Shown here: positions 1 through 12,556 of the stretch, piece after piece | Numbering within the stretch: position 1 is the stretch's first letter | Layout of the letters: every line of letters starts with the position of its first letter | Assembly (NCBI RefSeq): GCF_051020955.1 | Contig: NC_135014.1 | Location: forward strand, 620,001 to 684,000 | Reading direction: 5' to 3' | DNA length: 64,000 nt | DNA from: Megalopta genalis | Lineage: Eukaryota; Arthropoda; Insecta; Hymenoptera; Halictidae | The notes under the pieces: generated by a model | Databases searched by the model: none | Seen by the model: only the letters and a program-made list of their open reading frames with translations | Told to the model about the DNA's origin: nothing | Made by a program: the position numbers and the translations under genes

Positions 1-949
1 TGACAAACAAAAGTGAAAAGGATATGTCACGTGAACAAGTAACAAGAAAAAACTAAAAACACTTAAGGAAAAGCTAAGGAGCGATATTACCTACGAACCC
101 GCTATTAATGCGATTCATTCAGATAAATTAACTAAAATTAATAGCGAGCGAGAGCATACCCCGCCTACAGTAACTACAGGTATAGCATACACGGTAATAT
201 GATTATCAAAACAGTTCAATGTAAATTGTTATTTTTGTTGAAATAAAAATCACCTCCGTTATAATAACTAGCAACCCCCCCCTACCCCACCCCGCTCCGC
301 TCCTTAGCCCGCCGCATCCACCCTTGCATCTCACTCTTGATAATATGAACCTGCCACAAAAGGATATACAGAGCGTACATTAGATTTCAAGAAAACAACC
401 GGGCTATATTTGAATGCTTTTCGATTCGAGTGTTCGGGCTTCGAAGAATTCGCCGGCTGACACGTTTCGGCTAAACAATTTTTACGTTCATGTCGCTTGG
501 ATTATCGTTAGAAATCGGCGATCATCGGTGACTGTTGAGGTCAAGATACATTACATAGTAAGCGTAAGTGCTCGTTCAAGGTCACTGTTGACCTTCCTTC
601 GTTGCAGTGAATGTGCGGAATTTTCATTTGAATCTCAATGTTCGAAGTCGACAAAAAATCATGGATCGTTACTGTACAGTTGATTGTTCGAATAGAATTT
701 AACGATATCACTTTTGTTACTGAAAAATATGGAAACACAGGACTGAAGAAATATATACATATAGTATAAATGATACCGAATAGTCGTACCTGTCCGAAGA
801 TACTAAGTAACTTGTTATTAAAACACGACCGGATCCTGTTCATCGTACGATTATCCGACAAATTGTATCCTAGAGGAACTCGTAAACTAATTAAAAGCGA
901 AAGTTATTGGTGATTTACTTTATTCTGTTTATATTATATATATATATAT

Positions 950-1006
<57 letters not shown>

Positions 1007-1033
1007 TATTATTATATATATATATAATTATAT

Positions 1034-1071
<38 letters not shown>

Positions 1072-2925
1072 AGAGACGCGTACAAAATATACAGACTACA
1101 TGAACGTACACTCTATCGTCGATGCATCGAGCTGACAAGAACCTTAGTATTTTAAACGTTCGCGTCTATCGGTCGAAACATTAACAAATATGCATTTTCA
1201 CGTTCTTCTTTTATTTTGACATTTATTACAAAACTTACAAAGAGATAATATATGAACAGTACTTAAGACTCGAAGAGTTGTATAATAAATACGATTAACA
1301 AATAGGGGATGATGGAGGTTCCTCAGCAAATCCTTTTGTTCAACAACATCGAAGACCTGTTGCAATTGCGTTTCTTGTGATACACATTTTACCCTGTCTC
1401 TCGAGATCGACGTTACATTTCACTTGTAAACATATATTTTCGCGAAGAATACTTTCTTTTCCAAAGCTAACCATTGTTTACGGCTTTCACAATAAACAAA
1501 CATTCTTAAGCTAGCTATACGTCCTGATAATTTGCAGGATAATCTCATTATTACTCGCTATTCAGTTTCGTCTGACGATCTTCGATTACTTTCAATTAAA
1601 ATCATACGAACGTTGAAGGAAAGTTAACGTCCGAATGAACTTTACGAGAAACAAAATGACGCAATTGTATATAATAGTAACTTTCAATGTTTTGTTACGA
1701 TTTATAATTTATTTATTTAATAATAATGAATTTGTTTTATTCGGATAAATAAAGAAATTGTATTATCTTCCGCGATTAGCATTGTATTGCTTAAAACTGT
1801 GTTCCGATTTGTGCGCGTACAAATCTAAACGTATGTATATTTTAAGGACACTTGGAACATCTTTACTTAGGCTGACCTTAATTAACTAAGTAGCAAAATT
1901 AGTATGATTATGCGCGAAATTAAATAATCATTGGAACTACTAAAGGTCTACTACTGTTAAAAGAATAATTAATAATAATCTTAAGACTATATATTGACCC
2001 AAAAAATACGCCCTATGATTCACGGCTATATTTTAGAATGAAAATACTTTTTTGGTATAATAACATATTGTGAAATTTTCTTGAATTTTTCGTTTGTTCA
2101 ATGATAATGCATGTTACATGATGTTCAGTAAATTCTAAAAAAGAATTGCATTCAAGTATTAAAAATATACACTCAAAGTATTTCCATTACGCATCGGTAA
2201 GTTGCAAATCAGGTACATGATATAGTGAATCATAAATACATGGCATAATTAATTGCAGTAACTTATCATATAAAAATTTTCGAGATTTCCATTAACAATT
2301 CTCCTATAGCAACAATACTTTGCGCATACACTATATATTGTTCTTGTTTGAATACTATAAGTAACTAAACATTACTTAAAGAACGTCAAAATATTGAAAC
2401 CGTAGTAATACACTTTCGACAATTAAATAAGAATAGAATTTTTATTTTTTGGACGTCATATGTTTTATCTTTAGAATATTGGTATAATTAGCACCACGTA
2501 GTTCGACAATTATAATTTAGCTGCCCAAATATTGACTTCAGTCGAGAAAGTTTGATCACTTTCGTTAAGCTTTAATCGTTCCTCGTTAAATAATTCTCTC
2601 TATCATATTTATGCATTGATTTGTTGTAATTAATATTGAATGTGCAAAAATTTCTATCATGTTTAACATCTACTTTTTGTGTTACATACAGGCATCTTAT
2701 ATCACAGTATGTAATATAATAGTACTCCTTGTACACCTGTGAATCAGGTATAATTGCATTGACTATTGAATATGTTATTCAAAAATGCAAGGTATGTACT
2801 ATAATTGACTCTTCAATTATTTTAATGGCGAATTTGTGCTTGCGTTTGTTTATTCAACGGGAAGACACATTTGATCTTCGACAAAAAACGCAATGCCAAA
2901 AAAATGAACATACGAGAGTATAATG
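1..2925. other. AT-rich intergenic spacer
   Basis: No coding frame with recognisable homology, consistent splice sites or RNA gene is visible. The frames at 414-683 and 541-861 overlap on opposite strands and look random. A long TA microsatellite sits at about 931-1072. The rightmost part is the 3' flank of the rhomboid gene on the minus strand. A minus-strand AATAAA (TTTATT at 2849-2854) lies about 70 bp beyond its stop codon and is the likely poly(A) signal. Confidence 0.6.
931..1072. repeat. (TA)n microsatellite
   Basis: About 140 bp of nearly pure alternating TA with a few TTA interruptions. The frame read through it (Ile-Tyr repeats) is an artefact of the simple repeat. Confidence 0.95.
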
Positions 2926-4235
2926 TTATAATTGATCATAGTAAGAAGTATATAAAATATTCCATAAAATGGCGGCAGTCATAAGTACAGTGTAAGTAAT
3001 AATACTAGCCCACCATACAACTTTCTCCCATGTTTGTTCTTCAAGATTACGAAGAACATTTATGCCCACAAGTAGCCCTGCAATGGCACCAGCAAAATGA
3101 GCAACATAACCCACTTGATCGTGCGTTTCTAATACATAGCGGTTGTATATTGCTTGACCAATATCAAACGAAGTCACGACGAGGAATACTAACAATTGCA
3201 TTACCGCAAATTCCATTTGTGACCAGTTCATTACAATAGTTGCCACATGAGCAGTGATTAATGCATAAACACCACCTGATGCACCTGCTAAATATACTCG
3301 AGGATCAGAAACAGATGTGCCAAGAGATCCTGCTACAACACCCGCTATATAAATAGTCAATACTCTCCACCATTTATGCACCATTTCCAATGGAATACCG
3401 AGCATTATCTGTACAAGTAGATTTACCACCAGATGAAATACACTGTTTTAAATAAGTATAACAATTAGTTGCTAAACATGGTTAAACTTTTATAGCCATA
3501 AAATCTGAAATACATACCCCACATGCACAAACATGTATGTCAGATACCTCCATGCTTGGAACCTTTTATGTGGATTATAAATAAATAAAGTAGCTGCTGG
3601 CCCTTCTACGGATAAGGATTTGTGTGCGATCACATCATACAAAAATAAAGTAATCTCCAATACGGATATAATTATCATTGCCAAGGCAGGAGGTTTGCAG
3701 GTATATTCCTCTTCGTATTGTCCATCTGTATAATCACTGGAGGCTGTTTGGAAAGCAGACGGCCTTTGCGGTACCATTGAATGTACATATCGTTGTACAA
3801 GGTGACCAAAGACACCCTGCATATCTTTTCTATGAATCTATAGCAAAAAATTAAAAGTAATAACGGTGTTAGATACAATTATAATAAAAATACATACCAT
3901 AGCTATGAATTCTGGGTAATCTAGATATCCAGAATCATCTAAATCCGCATTTCGCATAATTGTACGGACAACCCTCGTTGGAATATCATTGGAATAAGTA
4001 GAACTATGTATCATAGCTTTTAGTTCTTGATAAGAGATCTTTCCATCGCCGTCAAGATCATACTTTTCAAATATAGCTTTCCAATGCTAAAGATAGCAAA
4101 AAAATAGATTCGCAGAATTATTAAAAAGGTTATAAGGATTTAATACAAATTATAAATGTAAATACTATTTCTTACAGAATTATTATATTGCAAGGGAATT
4201 GTTACTCCCGACTCTCCCCCTTGGTTGCTTGACAT
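2926..4235 (-). CDS. Rhomboid-4-like intramembrane serine protease with EF hands
   Basis: Four exons on the minus strand join in phase: 4235-4176, 4086-3898, 3837-3518 and 3442-2926, giving about 361 aa. The start is the ATG at 4235. Exon 2 encodes two EF-hand calcium loops, DLDGDGKISYQEL and DLDDSGYLDYPEF. The rest is a multi-pass rhomboid domain. The catalytic serine is visible in GASGG (about S245), and the partner histidine is in YVAHFAGA (about H305), so the enzyme looks active. EF hands ahead of a rhomboid core are the hallmark of Drosophila Rhomboid-4 and vertebrate RHBDL1-3, which cleave membrane proteins within the bilayer. Calcium control is inferred from the EF hands. The gene diverges from MKS1. 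Confidence 0.9.
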
Positions 4236-5949
4236 TCTGACCAGCTTGAAACCACTGTAAAAAAATAATGATACTCACTTATTTACTTGCTGAAGTACAT
4301 ACATTTTTAAACGTTCAACATCTATCACAAAGAAGCTGTATACAATATTATATATAATAAAGTATTACACTCTGTGTATAATATCGACCCTTTTAAAAAA
4401 ACAAAATCAATGAAACTGAGAAGATTCCGATACGTTCATCAAAATGAACAATAAGTCGCACGATTAAGTGATAAATTACACATCGAAGGTGTCGCAATGT
4501 GTCATACGAATAAACCACACTGTATTATATTATGAAAGTGTTTCTTTGACTGACTCGTCAAACGAGCCACTAATAGGTCGATACCTATGTCTATTACTCA
4601 TAGAATGATATCGATCTATTTTATCTTATCAGAAAGATATATTATCGGTACAACGAATGCAGAATTGTACAAATGCATGGTTACCGGTGAATACAAATTC
4701 TGATTCGGATTTTAAGAATGAGTGCGTACATGTGTTCTACTTGATTGTGTTCTTAGCCTCAATACCTACGAAACGCGTTGATAATCCAGTCCAGTGCGAT
4801 GACTAAAACTATCTTCGAACAGAATTCTCCATTTCTACACAATTATTACATTACAAGAAACTGTTCATCTTGTACGTGTAACAGGATATAATTTAAAAAG
4901 ACAGCACGCACCAGTCGTCGACGTCGCAACAGGTGAACTCGACCAAGCGTCGTGCGAATAGAGAAAGTAATGTACCGCAATGCTGCGAATCGATGGTAGA
5001 TCGTCGAAATCGTTCCTTTACCGATTCTCGATATATGTAATATTTTTTCTTTCATGAATTAAAATATTTTGTTCAACGGCAGCGCATATGTGTATGAAAA
5101 TATCAATAAGTAATCCGTTACATTCTAAACAAAGCGGTGTAATACGATTTGAACTTGAAACATTTTCCGACAGTTTCGCTTCGTGTCCACCAATGGCGTA
5201 GACAGCTGAACAGATTTTATTTTAAAAAACTAAATACATACTACTGATTTACAGCTTATTTACTAATAAAATAAATTTGTTTTCTCGAACACTAATTACG
5301 TCTTAAGAAATGCCGTAAATGTACAATGTCACGGTTCGACGTTATACAATTGTTAGCCGGGAATAATTGTGCAAATCATAAGTGCTTATAATTTTTTCTT
5401 CCTGCGTGTTTCTATTTTTGTTTAATCATCCATTGATTGCATCATTAATTTTACATCCGAGTACGTAAGAGAAGAATAGCGTACGCGCTATTCGGGTAGT
5501 CATTCGGCCGTGAAAGGTTCCTATAAAGCTTGTTTTTACTGCATATAAGAGTTCCGTCTTGAAAAGCTGACTCAACAGGATACAGGGATCTCCCGGCTAC
5601 GTTTCATTTCTAATTTAAAAGCGACGCCGAATAACCGGCTTCCATGCGCACAGGTAGACATAAATGTACACGACACGAAGGTGTCCAACATGTTGATGGT
5701 ATCTACAGTTTCGGCTTTATGTTAGCCTGTTACACACAAACGGCGGGGATCATGTGAATTCCAAGTGCAGGTGCACTGCGCGATGTGCGCCCCTGGTTAC
5801 CAAGCAACAAGAAGATCGATAAACAATGCTTTTATCGTGCGACTGCTGCCGGTTATTTTCAAACGGTACACTAATCGAGTCAGTGTACAAATCTGCTTTG
5901 TCTCATACGGATCAGTCCCCGCAATTAATTATTGTCGACGTAGAATCAA
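4236..5949. other. Intergenic region between divergent rhomboid and MKS1 genes
   Basis: About 1.7 kb between the start codons of two divergently transcribed genes. It should hold both promoters and any noncoding 5' exons. No clear core-promoter motif, repeat family or further coding exon was recognised. Small frames at 4846-5055 (-) and 5765-5956 (+) have no recognisable domain and are not supported. Confidence 0.5.
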
Positions 5950-8669
5950 ATGTTAACGAAAATACGTAAAGAAAAAATATCCTCCAGTTACCGGGTCAAT
6001 GAGTCTATAAATAATTTCAAAATAAGGTAACGAATATATTTCAGCTAATTTCGACAGAATTACATCGTATTAATGACAAGTAGAAATCAATGATACCGTC
6101 AGTATGAACGTACGATTAATCAGAGACAACGTGCCACTGTTTTTTTTTTCTGACGAAAATTGTACGGCAAACGTGTCGATCGGAATTAGATCTCGGCCAT
6201 CTGGCAGAGATTGTTTCTACCTCCTAAATTGTATTTACCTTCGACTTGTTTGTTGTTCCAGAGTCAAAATCGTACAGCAAAGACCTTTGCTTGCAGAACT
6301 CCTCGAGGATGAAGAAGATACCAGAGACTCGAATTTTGTTCAAGAAGAAGATTATATTTTTGATTGGCAAGAAAAGGTGTTCAGCCCGTTCGAAGTTGAC
6401 TTTTACAAGGATGAGAAAAATTGCACGACAGAGACACAGAAGTCCTATTGCCGAAAAATCAACGAGGAAAGCGTTAAAGGCTCTCATCTGTACACCTACA
6501 CGCAAACGGACTCGTATTATTCGGAGAATGAGCTATTGACGAGACCATACAAGTCAAAATTGGCCTGTAGAAATGGAACGGCGTTGCCGTCTTTGCAAAA
6601 CCGTAAACCATTTACCGAAAGATACAATAAATCGGTCATCGACGATAAACCTGGCGAAGCAAGGATACGCGCGAACCATTATGTCTACATGGAAAGATCT
6701 ACGATGTATGTCATGGTTGATTTATCTCGAAGAGATAAAGCTGTATCGAATCCGGACAAGGATTCCGAAACAGTGCTATGCGTTATTGCATACGATCGGT
6801 TGCACAAAACCTTGTCCGTGAATCCTGACTTCACGAACGATCGTCCTTACGTCGTGACGAATTCCAGTGGCGTGGAATTTAATTATTGGATCGAACACAC
6901 CTCCGAGGAACAAACACCGGAAGAATTGCAAGAAGAACGGAACGAGTTGCAACGTGTAAGAGCAACGAAATATTTATTTGCACTATTACTCATACTCGGA
7001 TTGCATATGGTTCGTTTGCTTTTTGAATCGACGGATATGATCAATTTCGCATTTCGAACACGGTTCTCGCTATAAAATATAAATATATGTCGCAAACGAA
7101 TTTGTACGAAAGAACTGAAAGATTCAAATATGTAGTTATCGCGCAACTAATCGAAAGTCAATGGTATAATGAATAATGTACGTACCCCACGTAGGAGATT
7201 TCGGAGATTTGCCTCATGACTCTCTGTGGATAAAACATGTTTCTTGAATTTAATTAACATTTATCACTGACACCGATAATCGTTTTTCCATCATTCGAAA
7301 TCCTGTTGCACATTAAATCGATGTTAGCTTCAGCTTGTATCCCGTTGAAATATATTCAGGAAACATGTATATTGCCACGTTTATTTTAGTAAATTTGTTC
7401 ATTTTTGTTATATTTGAAAAGTACAATAATAATTAATATGTTTGTAACAATGTTGAATACGCGAAAGAAATAACCTAACCGTCACACTGTGGTCCCACAG
7501 CCAACTGAAATCTGTGGCGGTGAATAGTTGCTTGAACACTCTACGTATTTGTATTGTCGGATTCATACATGTGCATCCATGTATTCATACATAGTTATAT
7601 ACTGTTTATATTGCCCCTTAGAGTATGCTACATCCGCTCACCGAAGCAATTTGAATACATTCTGCGCACAAACACACTGTGGTATTCATTATTCAAAATA
7701 TTTTAAAATCAAATTAATTGTATTAATAAAGAAATCCATTACATCGACATTTTACTAAAGAAAAACACAACGAATCATTCAATGATATTGAATAATAAAA
7801 ATCTTTTTAATATATTTTCTCTTATAGGAAAGTAAAGAAAGATTAATGTATAAAGAAGCAGAAATATCTCCGAGTTTCGAGCTAACTACACCACAGATAC
7901 ATAAAGTTTTTGTAAAACTTGATATTCTGTCTGCTCACGAATTTATTTTCGATGGCCTTTGCGTTTCATATTATATCCAGTTACCAGAAGATTGGAGTAC
8001 CGACCAAAGTGATAGATTATTTGGAAGGACTCAGCGGTGTAATTTGAAAAATAAATCAGCATATTTTGGGTATGCTACTGAAATATCTCTGGATTTTAAA
8101 TCAGACAATGCATTAACTGCAAAAAAGACTTTACCATTTTGGCCTAGATTCTTACTGTTGGTCACATCTCTTGATACATGGTCGAGGTAACATTATTTAA
8201 TTGTTAACATTACATTTGTAATTTATATAATTAATTAATTATAAATTAAGTGTTCTATCATTTCAGATACCGTACAGAAGGATATGCAGTCATAGCCTTA
8301 CCTGCACATCCAGGTACATATGAATTTAGTATTCCAACATGGAGACCAACAGGAAGTATTATTAATTCTCTTCGAAGATATTTCACGGGAGGTACTTATG
8401 AATTAAATGATATAACTTATTGCAACATATCTGCAAAATATGAAGATAAATTATTAAATAAGTCACACGTAAAAGTGACATCAAACGGATGTGTAAAGCT
8501 GAAAATGAATATCATTTATCAAATTCATACTTCTACTAGAATTGATGATCAGCATGATTACTTTCAGAATTTAACTACGGATAAGCTTATGACGAATATA
8601 GAAAATATTTTCGAACAATTTAGGGCAGCTAGGGACCGAATGATGCAAGTTAAACGTCTCAATATTTAA
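5950..8669 (+). CDS. MKS1: Meckel syndrome type 1 protein homologue (B9-domain ciliary transition-zone protein)
   Basis: Four exons join in phase: 5950-6026, 6262-6955, 7828-8186 and 8267-8669, about 510 aa. Exon 1 starts at the ATG at 5950 and carries YRVNESINNFKIR, matching the conserved N-terminal stretch of MKS1. Exon 2 carries DWQEKVFSPFEVDFY and YTYTQTDSYY, also family landmarks. Exons 3-4 hold the B9 (C2-like) domain, with FDGLCVSYYIQLPEDW, RYRTEGYAVIALPAHPG and STWRP-like segments. MKS1 works with B9D1 and B9D2 at the ciliary transition zone, gating entry of membrane proteins; in insects cilia are confined mainly to sensory neurons and sperm. The frame open from 6104 to 7075 reads through both flanking introns and its apparent C-terminal membrane segment is intron. 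The gene converges with EMC7. Confidence 0.92.
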
Positions 8670-9121
8670 TCGATTAAGTTTGAACAAAGCGATCTGTGAT
8701 ATCATCAATGAAAAAATATTTTAAACGTCATAATTAATAAGTAACATTTATTTCTATAATTATAAATATCTTTTATATAATATTATAACTAAAATACTGA
8801 CTTTTTTGATTTTTATATGATAAATGATACTAAAAATGCTATTAACATTATCCAAATCCTTTTTTATTTCCTGGATCTAAAAAAATGTATTACTTAATAA
8901 TACCAAATTGAGAAATTGTGATAATTACATTTATACAGTAGATAATCAATAATATACTAACGTAATGGATTTCGAATGGTTTACTCTTATGTTTATAATT
9001 TAGAAAAAATTAAGTAGCATACAAAGTAGAAGACTGAAAAACAATCTAATGTATTTGCTAGTATATTTAACTAAAGGACTAGAGTAAAAGTGCAAACATG
9101 ATCCCACGAAGCATACAAATG
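8670..9121. other. Convergent 3' ends of MKS1 and EMC7
   Basis: About 450 bp of AT-rich sequence between the two stop codons. It should hold both 3' UTRs. No other feature is seen. Confidence 0.6.
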
Positions 9122-10177
9122 TTACTGCCTCTTCTTTGCAGCTTTTACTGCTTTTGGTTTTTGCTTTTCTTCTCCAGCCAAGAAAGTTGTTATAAGTTCA
9201 GACATTTCTGGCAGTCTGTATTTAGTCAGATTATTCAAATGTTCCATTTCCTGAAGGAATAGAAATGAATAAGTACAAAATTAAGGTCACAAAATAAAAA
9301 TTAAAATATTTATAATACCTTGTATTGTGTACTCACCTTTCTAGCATCTGGATCATTCATAATTTTTGGTCCAATCATAAGTAATAACAATGGCAAAATC
9401 ATCATCAATACCTACAGGAAAAGTTGAAAATAATAATAATTCTTTCTATGGCTAATATTCATATAATAATAAAACAACAAACGTACCATTGAGTTGAACA
9501 AGAAGTCCGTTACTTTCCATTGTTCCCTAACTTGGAAGTAACGGAATGGTGTAAATGGCCTCATTTTTAATGGATAAGGAATTTGTATCACTTGTGAAGT
9601 TTGAATTAAATTAACTTTTCTTGCTCTAAATCTTCCTTTCGAGTTAATTTCTACTCTTACTGGTTCATAAACACAGTTAGGATTTACAACCTCAATAACA
9701 TAAGATCCAGAGGGTACATTTGAAATGATAAATGTTCCATCTTCCCTGGTAACAATAAACATATTGTTATTGATAGAAGTACATTCAATTTATGAATTAA
9801 ATATCGTATAGAATTAAAATATTTGATTTATTATGATCCTAACCTGTGTAGAATATAACTTTCCACAATTTACGTTTAATATAACAGCCCTAATAGTTCA
9901 TCATATGTAAACGATTATTTACTATTTTTACTAGTTGATAATATAAAACATTAATTTACCTCAAAAAACCATAATGTTCTCCACCATTAGCCATGACGTG
10001 TGTCATTAACTGCCAACCATTCGAGGCTTTGTTTTCCCATGGAAAAACTTTTCCTTCGATAACGTATAAATCCGTAGATACTTCTTCATCATTTTCTGCA
10101 GTCACATATTTGTCTGAAACACTGACAATAATGAAAAAGAGAAAAATAGCAGCTTTATACATGATCATATTGAACAA
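9122..10177 (-). CDS. EMC7: ER membrane protein complex subunit 7
   Basis: Four minus-strand exons join in phase: 10177-9960, 9745-9487, 9411-9337 and 9250-9122, about 226 aa. The N-terminus is a hydrophobic signal peptide (KAAIFLFFIIVSVSDKY). A luminal beta-sandwich follows (YVIEGKVFPWE, then DGTFIISNVPSGSYVIEV), then one membrane helix (VLMMILPLLLLMIGPKIMND), and a short basic cytosolic tail ending near KAVKAAKKRQ. This matches EMC7 in order and length. The EMC inserts tail-anchored and multi-pass proteins into the ER membrane. A second in-frame ATG six codons downstream (10159) is an equally good start. A motif found four times in the window lies about 100 bp upstream of the start. Confidence 0.93.
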
Positions 10178-10269
10178 GTAGCTTCAAGTAGCTCCAGGGG
10201 ACGTCAACTCTGTAAGAAAAATGGGAGACACTTTTTTGACTGCCATCTAAGCTAACTGCACACTTGTAC

Positions 10270-10292
10270 GAACTAAAATTCAATATGGCTGC
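10270..10292 (-). repeat. Recurrent 23-bp motif, copy 1 (GCAGCCATATTGAATTTTAG...)
   Basis: The plus strand reads GAACTAAAATTCAATATGGC then TGC. The same or nearly the same sequence occurs at 18775-18794, 19772-19794 and 21311-21333. Here it lies upstream of EMC7 and could be part of its promoter. It could instead be a remnant of the inverted-repeat element whose outer ends carry the same motif. Confidence 0.8.
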
Positions 10293-10384
10293 CCACCCGC
10301 ATGTGTTTGGTGACTGTGGTACATAGCCATTGCCAACGCAACGCCATTCCCGCCATTCTGACCACAAACGAACCAGCGAACAGA

Positions 10385-10407
10385 TAGGTAGGTAGGTAGG
10401 TAGGTAG
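10385..10407. repeat. (TAGG)n microsatellite
   Basis: About five and a half tandem copies of the tetranucleotide TAGG/GGTA in the region upstream of EMC7. Confidence 0.9.
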
Positions 10408-10914
10408 AGAAATTTGATTGGTTGATGCTTCACAGCTAAACGGTGCTGTCCTCACGGTTCTAGCCAAAGAGAGGAAGTGATGAGTGAGCAAGAGACTGCG
10501 ATATCAGCACAATCCCAAACAAAACGGGTTACACCAATGTAGCTTGTAACAATGCAAGCACTTTACTGTGCATGCATTCTCACTCTTTTCGCGCATTCAT
10601 ATGCCTGGTGCTCCATCTGAAATACTTGCATTTTTCGCCCCATAGGATACTCGACCTAGCGTATTTGCGAACGTCTTGAAACGACGATCATTTCTACAAT
10701 TATTACAATTTTTGAAAACCCGTAAGCTACATTTTAGGTAATTGTTCCTACTTTATGAATCTGCTAAATTTTATTAATTCAGCCATTTTCTTACGGTTAA
10801 AAATTTGATAAACGAAGCTGAAACTTAATGTAGTAATTATCTACAAAAAAATTCTGAAACTCGGAGTTTTATAGAATTAGAGTTAAGAATTATTTATTAA
10901 GTATATTACAATTA

Positions 10915-12556
10915 CACTATCCGACAAAATCAAACTTTTTTTCTGGGTTCCTGTAGCCACTATGAAATTCTTGTAGAGCTTCACTCCCTGAACAAAAATC
11001 CGAAAACCGAATTGCTCCATCACCCTCAGTTTTTTAAATAAACGAACTTTTGTAAAAACCCAAATTTTCGACAAAAATGAGGTATTGCATGAAAGGTAAA
11101 AACATTAGAAAGTTCTAATTAGTGTTAAAAGATAGAGGAAAGTTTCCCGCATATTTTTGGCCCTAATTAATTAATTTTTGCTCGTAAATAGCAATAAATT
11201 AATGTCAAAGTTTAAAAAAGTGTCGACGTGCGCAGTTCCTCCACAATATTTTTGTATTTTTACGAAAAGTTCTTTGTTCAGCACGAAAACTCTACCCAGG
11301 ATCGGATTCTGTAGACATTTCTGAAGAAGAAACGGCCCGATAGAAGTGTTAGAACGATGTACATTTTGAGTAGGTCGAGAAAATGTTCGTCGGCAACATG
11401 TACACGATGTTTTGCCGCCATGTGCTTCGCTGCTCGCTTCTCTCTGTCCGACAGGGCCAAAGCTACGGGTAATCAACACCGATGGAGGGATCCAATGGGG
11501 CACCCACTTATCGTGTGGGGCGTACCATTTTTTTTAGTACTTCAATGTGCTGTTTTCTTTTACATATTTTTATGGATAATAATCACCAAACTGTGAATCA
11601 TAAATTAAAAATGGAGAAGTAATAGAAAAATAATGAACAAAAAATATTCATTTTATTCTGAATTTGTTCGAATTACAAGTATATTATGTATACAGTTATC
11701 ATTTCAATTATAACGATAATACGATCATGAATAAATAATCATTTTCAAAATGTTAAACTTCTTGAGACATATCGTTAAATATACATTTAAATATTTATTT
11801 AATTATATGGCGTAGAAGTCAAAATTATACTTTTGTTACCAACTCCAAATACTCTGGTGTGATTTTTTGTGTGAAATATATCACAGTTTGGTGATTATTA
11901 TCCACAGAAATATGTAAAAAAAAGAAAAACAGAACATTGAAGTACTAAAAAGAATTCAAATATTATTTACGAAAAGTAGGTGCCCCATTGGATCCCTCCA
12001 TCGGTGTTGATTACGCTTCGGCCCTGTCGGACAGAGAGAAGCGAGCAGCGAAGCTCATGGCGGCAAAACGTCGTGTACATGTTGCCGTCGAACATTTTCT
12101 CGATCTACTCGAAATGTATATCGTTCCGACACATTTACCGGGCCGTTTCTTCTTCAGAAATGTCTACAGAATCCGATCATGGGCAGAGTTTTCGTGCTGA
12201 ACAAAGAACTTTTTGTAAAAATACAAAAATATTGCGCAGAAACTGCTCACGTCGACACTTTTTTAAACTTTGATATTAATTTATTGCTATTTAGGACCAA
12301 AAACAATTAATAAATTGCATGCCATTATATTCGGGAAACTCTCCTCTATCTTTTAACACCAATTATGACTTTCTAACGTTTGTACTTTTCATGCAATACC
12401 TCATTTTTGTCGAAAATTTGGGTTTTTACAAAAGTTCGTTTATTTAAAAAACTGAGGGTGATGGAGCAATTCGGTCTTCGGATTCTTGTTCAGGGAGTGA
12501 AGCTCTACAAGAATTTCATAGTGGCTATAGGAACCCAAAAATCGTGTCGGACAGTG
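10915..12556. mobile_element. Palindromic (foldback) DNA transposon, CACTA-like termini
   Basis: Two arms of about 680 bp (10915-11597 and 11881-12556) are inverted copies of each other around a 283 bp spacer. The outer ends read CACTATCCGACA and, on the other strand, CACTGTCCGACA. Both are flanked by TTA (10912-10914 and 12557-12559), which fits a 3 bp target duplication. CACT(A/G) ends with a short duplication suggest the CACTA/EnSpm group; this is an inference from the ends only, as no transposase is present. Both arms share an open frame of about 60-70 codons (YASALSDREKRAAKLMAAK-like) that may be a remnant of a once-coding sequence. Confidence 0.75.

Larger units (their letters stand above)
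10178..10914. other. Upstream region of EMC7 with short repeats
   Basis: Probable promoter and 5' UTR of EMC7. A plausible 3' splice site (TTTTTCTTACAG, minus strand, near 10210) suggests a 5' UTR intron. It holds a (TAGG)n microsatellite, a 23-bp recurrent motif, and at about 10702-10790 a segment similar to sequence just beyond the foldback element at 12558-12650. Confidence 0.5.

Noticed and set aside
907..1155. Ile-Tyr-rich small protein
   Set aside because: It is a translation of a TA microsatellite.
6104..7075. A 323-aa single-exon protein with a C-terminal membrane helix
   Set aside because: Only 6262-6955 is exon 2 of MKS1. Its N-terminal part and the apparent membrane segment are intron translated by read-through; exon 1 at 5950-6026 joins in phase to give the conserved MKS1 start.
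11171..11503. 110-aa minus-strand protein in the left arm of the foldback element
   Set aside because: It lies inside an inverted-repeat arm, reappears shortened in the other arm, and has no recognised domain; treated as part of the mobile element.
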